This document shows, one piece after another, positions 11,881 through 22,095 of a DNA stretch of 64,000 bases. Both the position numbers and the translations under genes were made by a program. The stretch comes from Drosophila pseudoobscura. Its lineage: Eukaryota > Arthropoda > Insecta > Diptera > Drosophilidae. The stretch spans positions 2,976,001 to 3,040,000 of the forward strand of contig NC_046681.1 of NCBI RefSeq assembly GCF_009870125.1. The letters are read 5' to 3'. The number at the start of each line of letters is the position of its first letter. The stretch's first letter is position 1. The notes under the pieces are model-generated. The model did not search any database. It saw only the letters and a list, made by a program, of their open reading frames with translations, and was not told where the DNA came from.

Positions 11881-12954
11881 ATACCCGATACTCAAAATGA
11901 GTATTGGGGTATATTAGATTTGTGGTAAAAGTGGATGTGTGTAACGTCCAGAAGGAATCGTTTCCGACCCCATAAAGTATATATATTCTTGATCAGCATC
12001 AATAGCCGAGTCGATTGAGCCATGTCTGTCTGGCCGTCCGTCTGTCCGTCCCCTTCAGCGCCTAATGCTCAAAGACTATAAGAGCTAGAGCAACGATGTC
12101 TTGGATCCAGACTTCTGTGATATGTCACTGCTCCAAAAATATTTCAAAACTTTGCCCCGCCCACTTCCGCCCCCACAAAGGGCGAAAATCTGTGGCATCC
12201 ACAATTTCGACGATACGAGAAAACTAAAACCGAAAAATCGTAGAATCTGACTATATCTTCTAGAGTGCAAAATCTGAACCAGATCGTATAATTATTACAG
12301 CCAGAATCACGAAAACAATTTCACTCTTTCTCGCTCTGTCTCACTCTAACACACAGGTTTCATGGTCGGTTTTGCCAATTGCAAAATATGAGTTCAAGGA
12401 TCTCAGAACCTATAAAAGCCAGAACAACCAAATTTGGTATCCACACTCCTGTGATATCGGACCTTGACCGTTTCGTGCCCAAATTTCGCCACACCCCCTT
12501 CCGCCCCCGCAAAGGACGAAAATCTGGGGTATCCACACATCTCAGAGTCTATTAAGGCTAGAGTAACCAAATTAAGTATCCGCACTTCTGTTAGATCTCA
12601 CTATAAAACGTATATCTCAGAATTTCGCCCCACCCCCTTCCGCCCCCATAAAGGACGAAAATCTGTTGCATCCACAATATTGCACATTCGAGAAAACTAA
12701 AAACGCACAATCATAGAGAATAACCATATCTACCTGTAGATATGTAGACTTTTGTAGCCAAAAGTAAGAAATCAATTTGCACTGGCTACGCAGCGCCCGA
12801 CGTCACGCTCAGACTGATTTTCTGTCTCTCTCGCACGCATTCTTTGTCGTGTCGTTCAATATTAGCGGCGTCTGCCGGAGGAGAGCCATACTGACTTAGT
12901 ATCGGGTATAACTGTAGAGTTGCGGTGTCCGCAGCAACTCACAACGTTCCCCCT
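11881..12954. mobile_element. mini-me/DINE-type element, long copy, inside the LTR element leader
   Basis: It begins ATACCCGATACTC and carries the conserved core (TTTCCGACCCCATAAAGTAT, then ATTCTTGATCAGCATCAAT), followed by a GTCC/GTCT proto-microsatellite. Near the end AGTATCGGGTAT (12898-12909) is the inverted complement of the first 12 bp, followed by a small stem-loop (TGCGG / CCGCA) and a conserved GCAACTCACAACGTTCCCCCT end. These subterminal inverted repeats plus a 3' stem-loop fit non-autonomous Helentron-type (DINE-1-like) elements. It contains three copies of an internal module (CTTCCGCCCCC followed by AAAGG-CGAAAATCTG). Confidence 0.8.
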
Positions 12955-13056
12955 AGTTTATTTTTGAACCCACTCATCCTCTACTCACTCAGTATTTAAA
13001 TCCTCCTTTTTTTTTTTGTCCAGTGCCTCAGTTTTATTGTTTTGTGTTTTGTTTTT

Positions 13057-13360
13057 ATACCCGATACTCAAAATGAGTATTGGGGTATATTAGATTTGTG
13101 CTAAAAGTTGATGTGTGTACGTCCAGAAGGAATCGTTTCCGACCCCATAAAGTATATATTCTTGATCAGCATCAATAGCCGAGTCGCTTGAGCCATGTCT
13201 GTCCGTCCGTCCGTCCGTCTGTCCGTCCCCTTCAGCGCCTAGTGCTCAAAGACTATAAGAGCAACGATGTTTTGGATCCAGACTTCTGTGATATGTCACT
13301 GCTACAAAAATATTTCAAAACTTCGAATTGCCCACGGACGGACGGACGGACAGACATGGC
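13057..13360. mobile_element. mini-me/DINE-type element, short rearranged copy
   Basis: It has the same ATACCCGATACTC start and core as the long copy but lacks the normal 3' part. Instead, the GCCATGTCTGTCC tract at 13192-13217 returns as a perfect 26-bp inverted copy at 13335-13360, abutting the LTR remnant. Confidence 0.8.
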
Positions 13361-13371
13361 CACTTCAATTT

Positions 13372-13473
13372 GCAATAGTTGTTTATGTCACTGCGTTTAT
13401 ATACGCGCTTATGTATGAGTTTATATATATAACAGAGTATTACATATGTATGTACATGCATGGGTTCGCTACA
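13372..13473 (-). repeat. 5' LTR remnant of the fossil gypsy-like element
   Basis: About 100 bp matches the start of the 3' LTR, followed on the outer side by the target duplication ATCT. The rest of this LTR is not recognisable; a mini-me copy abuts it. Confidence 0.8.
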
Positions 13474-13477
13474 ATCT

Positions 13478-14033
13478 GTCGTTAATGGAGATAACATTCG
13501 TGCAGATGTATTTAAGAGACAAACCTCCCGTAAAGAAGCTAGCTCTGGATGCAGAAGTTTTTTATCACCAATAAAGTGATCCGAATAGGGACAAACTCCT
13601 ACTGAGTTAAGTAAAACAACACACAGGCTTATACAAAAGTGAAAGTTTGCTTCTATGATCTATATAAACAAAGCAGTTCTGTTTTTTGGACGATTGTACT
13701 TTACATATGGAGTCGGAGTTGAGATGCGTTCTGTGCGGTGGAAACTTCCTACCAATGTAGAAATACCCTCTTCTAGGGTAAACAAATTGTGCACATTTAG
13801 TCTAGTCCGTTCCTTTGCATATCGCAGGATACACGAGCTAGAGGAACACTTGTTAGGTCTGTATACTTTGCGGTGCGCAAGTTGATAGGTTGTTTTTGTG
13901 GTGACCCCAAAAAGTAAACACGCCAATCGAGGAAATAACAATTACAGGATAGTTTATGTATACATATTGCTAAACAAAATCAATCAAGTGGCTCAGGCAT
14001 ACACTTAGCTCAATGCTGTTTGAAAAACTGGGT
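13478..14033. other. Intergenic, no gene seen
   Basis: This sequence lies between the LTR element and the 3' end of Gpa2. Short frames around 13.65-13.94 kb overlap on both strands with no recognisable domain, splice structure or family similarity. Confidence 0.4.
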
Positions 14034-14490
14034 CTAGTCCTTTTTGCAATGATAACAGCTGCAAGACACGGCACTTTTAAAGGTGACATTTCGAATGCCC
14101 TCAATGCACAGTACGCGACGTTGTATCTGGAAGGAACAACAGGATCTAGAGATTGGGGAAGCAGAAAAAATTGAAGAGTCGACCCACCTCCTCGGATTTC
14201 ATCATGTTGCAACATTGGCCGACACTTACCACCGGCTTCGGTGGCTTGAACAGTCCAGTAAGCGAGGCCCCTGCCCAAGGAATCGACGGCACAGAATATG
14301 ATTCACAAAATCCCCGACAGGCATTGGTCGTTATGGTGAACTCCACACAATCAGGGATAGAAATCTTGCGCGTGTTGCCCACTTTGTGGCAGCCGGGGCG
14401 CAGCCAGGCATCCTTGCCCGCCAAACTGCATTCGCCGCCCAGGAACCAGAAAGAGCAACAGAGAAGTACAAACCACTGGGCCGACCTCAT
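14034..14490 (-). CDS. Gpa2: Glycoprotein hormone alpha-2 (thyrostimulin alpha subunit)
   Basis: There are two exons, 14490-14188 and 14126-14034, joined in phase 0 (131 aa). The N-terminus MRSAQWFVLLCCSFWFLGG is a signal peptide. The mature part shows the cystine-knot pattern of the alpha-2 family: PGCHKVG, CVEFTITTNACRGFCESYSVPS, then VSVGQCCNMMKSE. The second exon holds RVLCIEGIRNVTF (N-glycosylation site NVT) and the closing CSCYHC. The secreted subunit pairs with Gpb5 to activate the receptor Lgr1 in insects (known biology). Gpb5 lies 4.7 kb away on the other strand. The chosen start is the first ATG that gives a signal peptide. Confidence 0.92.
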
Positions 14491-15818
14491 CTTGGGAACT
14501 GTGGCTCAACCAGATATCCGCCTTGTTTTTATCCGCGCTGAAGGAACTTTGACGCCTGCGCAGAGCTGCCCAAGAGTTGACCATCGCGGCAATTGAATAA
14601 AATTGAATGGCCGTGTGGGATGGTAGGGAATGATTTGCTTCTAGAATATTAAACTATGCTCAAGGCGTAAATAAAGAAGATCTATAAATAAACATGCATA
14701 TTTTATTGAAAAGGAACTGGAAATAGCCCTAACAACCAATGTCAACTGTCAGCCATCATCTTCCCTCATCCCTTTTAAAAGCCTTCTTTAAACTGTATCA
14801 ATTTAGAAAATTAAAAACTTATTGATTCATTGTTGATATCGAGATATTTATGAGAAAATTGACCTGCTTACCCTCGTGTGTGGTTTTCCATTTCCAGATT
14901 TGGGATTTCTGTGTATTCGCATTTATCACTGGGAACAGCATTTTGTTTTTTACTATGGTACTTGCAGTAGTAGGATTAGATTGTTGAATAGTAAAACATG
15001 GCTAAGTCGGACATTTTATCGTCGAAGGAATTATATTGAATTGGTGATGAAGAATTGTCGGACAGATATTCTCAATGTGTACATTGATGGTTTCAGAATA
15101 CGGAATAGTTTTGTTTATAGTTTACTAGGTTTTGTTTTTTTTTTTTTTAACAGGACATGTCTGCAAGGCAGATGACACATCGAAGTGATTTGATATTTTG
15201 AGGCGATCTGAGAGCTTGGATTTTCGTAGTAAACTACAATTCCTTATTTAGAGGTTGGTCTTATGTAGATTAGGTTAGGTTAGGTAGGTATGTAGATTAA
15301 AAAGTTATACACATAAAAGACAGCCCTCGTATCTGAAGATCTGACAAATTATTTTGATACCATACATATTTTAGATGGCGAAATTGCTAAAAAAAAATCT
15401 TTAGTATGATAGTCGACGATCCTATTAAGGGTTGTGCTATTAAAATCATGTCATCATCTTGGGCCGATGAACAAAAAAGGTCAATATATGGTCGAAGTAC
15501 AACACCTTTTAATAATAATAATAAATACAGATCAAGTGGGACATTACAATTTCCATTAAACAAAAATAGCTGTCATAATCGAATAGGTGTTTGTGCTGGG
15601 CCCACAGTACGAGGAATACACAAGGAACTCAGTATGTGCTCAGTTTCAGTTCAGTTGGCCTCTGTAGTCTCATTTCGTTAGTGGCGAGAACAGCTTTGTT
15701 GTCGTTAAATATTTATTGAGCCGTATTTCTACACCCACACAGTTTTGCCCAATTAATACCAATACATTTCCTTCCGTGCTCTGCTGCAAGCAGATACCTT
15801 TAATCGAGACACTGCCAA
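14491..15818. other. Intergenic between Gpa2 and klhl10 (divergent)
   Basis: These are shared upstream sequences of two divergently transcribed genes. They include a T-run at about 15130, a GGTTAGGTTAGG stretch at about 15272-15290, and the probable klhl10 5'UTR from about 15.6 kb. No coding sequence is supported. Confidence 0.4.
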
Positions 15819-18539
15819 ATGCATCGTAACCAAAACGGCAACCATTTTCACGGTGTGAATGAGGGCGTTCCACTGGGACCAGATCTACCGCTTGAAGCCG
15901 TGGAGGTGGACATCGAGGACAACCATCAAGGAGATGAGTTGTCCAATGGTGGTCTCGGGCTCGGGTCCACCCAGAGTTCCTCTAGCAAATTCTTAGCCCC
16001 CACTGTGAGCGATCAGGCGCTTAATACCCTCAATGAACTTCGCGAGGCTAATCTTTTGTGTGATGCCGAAATCTCAGTGGGGGAGCATGCCTTCAATGTT
16101 CATCGTGCCATCATGTGCTCGTGCAGCTCCTACTTTCGGTGAGTCCAGTCAAGTGCAGTCAAGTCCGACAAAGCCCCCAAGCCCATACCAAATCTCCGCT
16201 TCTCTACGGAAACTAGCGCACAGTTTACGGGCTTTAATGCCGTAAGTCGAGGATTTGGTGCCGAGGGGGGCGCCAGCGAACAAATCCACGTCGTCAACAT
16301 ACCAGGCGTCAGAGCATCCATCATGAACTGTGTCATACAGTACGCCTACCTTCGCAAGACCAACATCTGCGACGACAACGTGCACGAGCTTCTAATATGT
16401 GCGGATTACGTGGGCATGGTGGGGCTGGTCCAGCAGTGCAAGGAGTACCTCAGCCGCACCCTTACACCGGAGAACTGTGTCAGCATCATGGGATTTGCCC
16501 GGTGAGTTGGGGAAGGGAAGGCACTGCGCCGCTTGCAGAGGAGTGCACTAATCCCCTCATAATTGGCTCCCATCAGCCAAAGCCAATTTTAATTGATTTT
16601 TTTTTATTTGATTTGATTTGATTGGATTTTACATATTTAATTGGTGACAGCTTTCGGTTCCTGGACGACTTGCATGTGAAGGCGCGCAATTACACACTTC
16701 GGTACTTCACGGAGGTTGCTGCTCGTAATACGGACATACTGGACATGAACGTGACGGACTTTTACGCCATAATTAGCGACGATGACCTAAACACGCGGGA
16801 GGAGGACTACGTGTGGAAGATGTGTGTCAAGTGGATAGATCGGGATCCCGAGAACCGTAAAAAGCACGTTGCCCACTTGATGACAGGCGTACGTTTGGGT
16901 CTAATGACCCCAAAGGTGCGTACACCAGTCCGAAACTCCAAATCCAAATCGGGATGCCATTCTAATCGAAACCCATCGCAATCTGCAGTGCTTCATGGAG
17001 GAGGTCAAGGAGCACCCGTATGTCCTGCAGTGCGATGAAGCCAAGCCCCTGATAGTGGACACCTTTAAATTCATGTATGATCTGGACTTTCTAAACCCAC
17101 AGGCCGATGAGGTAATGTTAATGGTTAATGCTCTCTCTCTTGTCTGCAGCAACTACTTATACGTCCCCTTTAATATGCCCTTCCAACCAAAGCTCACCAC
17201 GCCGCCGCTGGCCATGCCGCGCCTGCCGCACGAGGTGATCTTTGCGATTGGCGGCTGGAGTGGTGGCACTTCAAAGGGATGCATCGAGACCTACGACACG
17301 CGCGCTGACCGCTGGGTGAACATCAATGCCGAAGACCCGGCAGGACCCCGCGCATACCACGGAACCGCCGTGATCGGTTTCAAGATCTACTCCATTGGGG
17401 GCTACGACGGAGTTGAGTATTTCAACACATGCCGGGTCTTCGATGCCGTGAAGAAGAAGTGGAGTGAAATCGCCCCAATGCACTGCCGCCGCTGCTACGT
17501 CAGCGTGGCCGAGCTGAATGGTCAGATCTATGCGATCGGGGGCTACGACGGACACAATCGATTAAACACTGTAGAGCGCTTCAACCCCAAGACAAATCAG
17601 TGGTCCATCATTCCACCCATGAACATGCAACGGTCTGATGCCAGTGCCTGTACCCTGAAGGGGCGTATCTATGCCACTGGCGGATTCAATGGTCAGGAGT
17701 GCCTGGACAGCGCCGAGTTCTACGATCCGACGACCAATGTATGGACGCGGATAGCGAACATGAATCACCGTCGATCCGGGGTGAGCTGTGTCGCCTTCAA
17801 GGGCCAGTTGTATGTGATTGGGGGATTCAATGGCACTGCCCGATTGGCCACCGGAGAGCGCTTTGACCCGGAATCCCAGGCCTGGCAATTTATCAGGGAA
17901 ATGAATCACTCGCGCAGCAACTTCGGTCTAGAGATCATAGACGATATGATATTCGCCATTGGGGGATTCAACGGCGTCTCGACCATATCCCACACCGAGT
18001 GCTATGTGGCCGAGACAGATGAGTGGATGGAGGCCACAGATATGAACATCGTGCGCTCCGCCCTGTCGGCCAATAATGTGGCTGGACTGCCCAACAAACG
18101 GGACTACATACACAAGGAGAGGGATCGTCTAATGGAGGAGCGCCGTCAGCGGCTGATGGCCTCGGCCATGGCCCGAGACGAAGTTGGCAATGGAAATCCG
18201 CCACACTCGCTGGTGGCAACAAACGACGCGGCCCTCGATGACTACGAGAGTCCCAACGATGACGAAGATGGCAATGGTCATGATCAGCCGCAACTGGCCC
18301 TGCAGCAGCTAGGCTTGCCCTTGCCCGTACCCCCTCTACCCCATGGGCAGCCGGCCATTGCTGCTCCAGGTGGTGCCCAAGCTCAACCCCAAGCCCAAGC
18401 CCTGGCCCAACCACAACCTGCCCCAGGACAGGAAAATCGGGCGGTGGACGATCGCGGACAAGAAAATAATCGGCGATTTCGCGTGCACCTGCGTAATCAG
18501 CGGTATGGTTCGCATCATGAAATTCGTCGTCGCGCCTAG
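15819..18539 (+). CDS. klhl10: Kelch-like protein 10 (BTB-BACK-kelch)
   Basis: The exons are 15819-16138, 16217-16501, 16651-16915, 16989-17111 and 17193-18539 (779 aa). The N-terminal BTB domain includes LCDAEISVGEHAFNVHRAIM, then SYFRAQFTGF across the first splice. A BACK domain follows (FLDDLHVKARNYTLRYF through VRLGLMTPK), then six kelch repeats (about residues 345-640) with the GG-doublet pattern (AIGGWSGG, SIGGYDG, AIGGYDG, ATGGFNG, VIGGFNG, AIGGFNG). The C-terminal 140 residues are acidic and proline/glutamine/alanine-rich. In flies KLHL10 is the testis substrate adaptor of Cullin-3 needed for caspase activation in sperm individualisation (known). The 81-bp final intron is in frame and stop-free, so a 27-residue-longer product is possible if it is retained. 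Confidence 0.9.
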
Positions 18540-18671
18540 GCGCTGGTGCCATAGAAGGCGCACCGAAACCTTCCCCCGGCCTTGACTCCGTAACCTGCTA
18601 TATCTCTGTGAATATCTCTCTATATCCCGGCCGAGACAAAAAGACACATATCATATTAGAGGATGCGTTAG

Positions 18672-18719
18672 CGTGGGCTGCAGACTTTCCGATAGAGAAA
18701 TCATGCAGCGCAGCCCACG
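18672..18719 (+). other. Hairpin in klhl10 3' flank
   Basis: CGTGGGCTGC at 18672-18681 is perfectly complementary to GCAGCCCACG at 18710-18719, with a 28-base loop. It starts 130 bp after the klhl10 stop, probably in the 3'UTR. Its function is unknown. Confidence 0.5.
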
Positions 18720-19148
18720 TCCGTTGGAACCGTTTTTTTTTGGATATCTCTAAAACTTAAAAAGTTTACCCTTTCGGCCGCTATTCCCGTTTAATCAAAA
18801 GCAAACTGCCAGGAACGATTCCGCCAAGTTTGGGATTTTTCAGCCCCTTCGCAAATCAAAATTTTAGTATACTTCAAAATTCTACCGAAGGTACATATAT
18901 CAAAATTGCTGGCATTGTGCAGACTTCAAATTAATAAATCGCTGCATTGTAATAGTAGTAAATGAATCCCTGCCATCAAATTAGAATTCAAATTGGTAAC
19001 GGCTCGAATCAGCGGAATTGAATATGCAAAATTTGAGCTCGAAACCATTAGAGCGTTTATTTGTACACTTACTTGGGACGAGTTGGGTGGGTGGACGCAT
19101 AGAAGAGCTTGCCGCAGCGCAGTCGCTGTAGTCGGGGCTGGGCTGGCA

Positions 19149-19179
19149 TATAAAAAGAAGGCGTAAGGCGCCACAGTCA
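19149..19179 (+). promoter_or_regulatory. TATA box and initiator of Gpb5
   Basis: TATAAAAAG starts at 19149. An initiator-like TCAG has its A at 19179, 30 bp downstream, the canonical spacing. The predicted transcript start is 63 bp upstream of the Gpb5 ATG. TATA-driven transcription fits a tightly regulated hormone gene. Confidence 0.6.
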
Positions 19180-19241
19180 GCCACTACGCGGTCGGCAGCG
19201 AAGAGTCCACTTTTCTGACGGTTGCTCGAAACCAAGGCAAA

Positions 19242-19835
19242 ATGGCTGGCTGTGCAGTTCTGTAAGGGACACTAAGAACCTAGTGCGGTTATCGCAAGGG
19301 GGCCCACACTCTGTCTAAAGCACATTTCACTCTCTCTTTCAGAATTTTGGTGCTGTTCTTGGGCACACCCCTGTTGCATGTTGTCGGCACGCAGTTGGTA
19401 GAGCTCCAACCGATCAACAGTGGTCCGACGGTAGCTCCGTTGGGCTGCCATCGACGCGTATACACATACAAGGTGACCCAATCCGATTTGCTGGGACATG
19501 AGTGCTGGGATTATGTGAGCGTTTGGTCCTGTTGGGGGCGTTGTGACTCTAGCGAAATATCGGACTGGAAATTTCCATACAAACGCTCATTTCATCCAGT
19601 ATGCGTGCACGCCCAGCGGCAGCCAGCGGAAGCTATACTCAAGAACTGTCACCCCGAAGCCGATGAAGGCATAAGCAAGTATCACTACATGGAGGCGGTG
19701 AACTGCCACTGCCATACATGCTCCACACAGGACACCAGCTGCGAGGCTCCAGCTAATAACGTGCTAGACGAGGGCAGCAAGGCTGTCAAAGTCTTGACCC
19801 TCACTGGAGCCGATTCCGTGGACCTGGACTATTAG
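19242..19835 (+). CDS. Gpb5: Glycoprotein hormone beta-5 (thyrostimulin beta subunit)
   Basis: There are two exons, 19242-19261 and 19343-19835 (170 aa). The short first exon plus the start of the second make a signal peptide (MAGCAVLILVLFLGTPLLHV). The cystine-knot layout follows: LGCHRRVYTYKVTQSDLLGH, ECWDYVSVWSCWGRCDSSEI, HPVCVHA, LKNCHPEAD, then VNCHCHTCSTQDTSCEAP. The CWGRC motif is the central cystine-knot signature. It heterodimerises with Gpa2 as ligand of Lgr1, with a known role in insect gut/water balance. An acidic tail of about 25 residues follows the last cysteine. Confidence 0.93.
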
Positions 19836-20180
19836 ACGAATGTACATAAACTGGTTTATGGTTCAGTGTAGTGCAGTACGGGGGCTTCTTTGGTTACAAT
19901 AAAATATACTTTACAGCACGTTGCATTTAAAGCACACATCCGAAGCTTTTATACAATTTTTGGTGAAGTGTCTTCTACTGTGTGTAGTTTCTTAGCTACA
20001 AGCGTTTTTTTTCTTATAGTCTAAAGCCTGATGAACATGAAACGATCATATACGTCCTGATAACCTAAGATATATATATATATATGTATTTATAATATAA
20101 AACAAAACTTCATATTACGTGGTCAAGCCCATCGAAGCGTCTACTGTGTGCTCGTGCTTGGAAAGCTTAGCCATCGTTAT

Positions 20181-21045
20181 CTACAGGAATTTTGGACTTG
20201 AGTTAGTGCCTCTCTCCTGCGCTAACAGGTATAGGCAATAGAGAGACGAGATGCCTAGGCCAATTGCACCGCCAAGTGCACACCTCCGTAGGCCAGCTTA
20301 AAAAAGGCATCGAATCGATTAATTGTCTCTATTTAAGTGAAGTTGAACCACTCACCTGTGGATTTATACAGCAGGCCTGTGGCAGAGCCCGCAATTACTG
20401 TGTTGACATGGTCATCCTCGCCACGAGAGTATTGCAATAGCACACCGCACGCCGAATAGAGCACCGCCAGGGTCCCCAGAGAGTTTGCCGTTCCAGAACC
20501 CTGCTTCATAATGTGATTGATTAACCTGCGATTGGAGAGATCACGTATTAGAGCATCTTCAAATTAAATAGCATAATGTACTCACTGAGTTCGCCGCAGT
20601 TTCCCCGTCTGATTGAGCGCGTTGGTGGCCTTAAAACCATTGTATACTCCCGCTAGACCTCCAATACCGCCGCCAATCATAACCGAAGTGCCAATCTGGG
20701 AGAAGGCTAGCTCAAAACGGCCACGCTGCTTGTTGGCACCCTCGGGAAAGATGAACTCGGGCTGTGCCTGCTGCAGGAAGCGTGAATCGTAGTTGAGGTA
20801 TGGCGAGACCGGAGCGCTACTAAATTTGCTTGCACCAGATGTGTAGTTTGAGTTTGTTGCTTCTTCAACTGCACCGTGTGATTAAGAATTATTAAACTAA
20901 TGTATTTTCATTCAGGAAAAACCAACAGGTAAATCCACAGCTAGTACATATGTAACAAACGAGTCACATTGCGTAACGTAGTTCTTTGCTTACCGGCTGG
21001 CGCGGGCGCCAATGAAAATGGTTTCCGCAGAAAGTCGTCACTCAT
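20181..21045 (-). CDS. Tim23: Mitochondrial inner membrane translocase subunit Tim23
   Basis: The exons are 21045-20994, 20868-20586, 20525-20356 and 20296-20181 (206 aa). The protein starts MSDDFLRKPFSLAPAP. Residues from about 90 on form the Tim17/22/23 fold with glycine-rich membrane segments: FSQIGTSVMIGGGIGGLAG, MKQGSGTANSLGTLAVLYS, DDHVNTVIAGSATGLLYKST and ALGGAIGLGISSLYCLYLL. It forms the channel of the presequence translocase of the inner membrane. The gene is convergent with Gpb5 and divergent from the Nudix gene. None of its exons is long, so it is easily missed without splicing. Confidence 0.9.
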
Positions 21046-21279
21046 TTTTGAATTTGTTTGCTTGCTTTGCCAAGGGAATGGTACTAATTTTGATGTTCAG
21101 TCAGCCGGTCAATTGTATAAAAGATCGCTTCACACTACAGATGCAAACGATTTCCGTGAGCTCCTGTTTTCTTAGTTTCCTAGTTTGTCAGGTCAGCGTG
21201 ACGTATGGGGGGGAGCACGCCTGATTTTGAGCACTTTCGATACATACAATTTGAACAAGTTAAATATCGCCATCGAAAA

Positions 21280-21287
21280 TATCGATA
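21280..21287. promoter_or_regulatory. DRE motif upstream of Tim23
   Basis: A perfect palindromic TATCGATA lies 235 bp upstream of the Tim23 ATG. DREs are bound by DREF at fly housekeeping promoters. Confidence 0.55.
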
Positions 21288-21743
21288 TATTTTGTAAATT
21301 CCAAGTTCCATGCACATATAACCATATCATAATATTTAAAAAGTTGTAATGAAATTTTGTTGATAAAGCTAAAAATACGGCACCAACGAATTCAAGAACC
21401 GACGGCGTTTAAATAGTTTTTATATGACTTAGAACCTGTATAAAACTAAGAATATAAATGTGCAATTATATTCTTGTAATATTTATTATTTTGTAAAATA
21501 ATTTACGTATCCATATAAATAAATCAAACAAATAACAGCTTCTATTTTATTTCCTACGCCAAAGAAACTTAAAATAAAAACGAAACATGAATTTATATGA
21601 AAAAAAAAAAATGAAAAAACGCAATACGACCAGAGAGCTGGGACATCTGTGGTACATTTTCTTTGTATGAACTGACACATCTATATACTCGGGGAATATC
21701 ACAAACCAATACTATCGTATACTAATAAAAAAAATATCGCCTG

Positions 21744-21766
21744 TATCGATATAACACATATCGATA
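21744..21766. promoter_or_regulatory. Twin DRE motifs upstream of the Nudix gene
   Basis: Two perfect TATCGATA sites lie at 21744-21751 and 21759-21766, start-to-start distance 15 bp, about 330 bp before the Nudix ATG and in the divergent region shared with Tim23. Confidence 0.6.
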
Positions 21767-22095
21767 GAGCCCATGACTGTTTTGTTTTCATTGTTTGCTG
21801 GGGCGGCTGTGCTGTGTTCGTTGCTTCGAGTTTTGTTGTTCTTAAGATAACAATTCCCATTTCAGAATTTAAATATATAAAGATAGTTATATGTAAAGTG
21901 TGTGAGTGCGTGTGTGTGCGTACGCGGATGCTGCAGGGCCTAGAAGAGACAACAACTGACTAACATAAAATCAAAGGCTTCAACCAAAGAAATCGTTTGT
22001 TGTGTGAGTTCTGGACGGAAGAGTCAGGAGGGGAGAAAAAGGTGCCGGCGTTTCTGGAGTGTATTTATTTAGCTATTACCTTGAACTCACAACAA

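Larger units (their letters stand above)
5765..13473 (-). mobile_element. Fossil Ty3/gypsy LTR retrotransposon, 412/mdg1-like
   Basis: The element lies on the minus strand. A 4-bp target duplication ATCT is present at both ends (5761-5764 and 13474-13477). The 3' LTR is 5765-6212, starting TGTAGCG and ending in CA, with a purine-rich tract just upstream. Reading right to left, the parts are a 5' LTR remnant, a leader, a small open frame with a membrane segment (about 11.0-11.2 kb), a gag-like region with a glycine/asparagine/arginine-rich tail (9.7-10.9 kb), protease-like sequence, reverse transcriptase and RNase H (about 7.9-8.7 kb) and integrase (about 6.3-7.8 kb). The small upstream frame and the reverse transcriptase style suggest the 412/mdg1 group. 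No envelope gene is seen. It is broken, with roughly six or more interruptions. The shared 100 bp of the two LTRs differs by about 5 percent by eye, so it is old but not ancient. Confidence 0.85.

Noticed and set aside
13655-13941. Frames on both strands with a short C-x2-C peptide near 13709
   Set aside because: Only a 17-codon frame before a stop, no splice support and no second metal-binding pair.
17968-18552. A 194-codon minus-strand frame
   Set aside because: Shadow of the GC-rich klhl10 last exon; the plus strand encodes clear kelch repeats.
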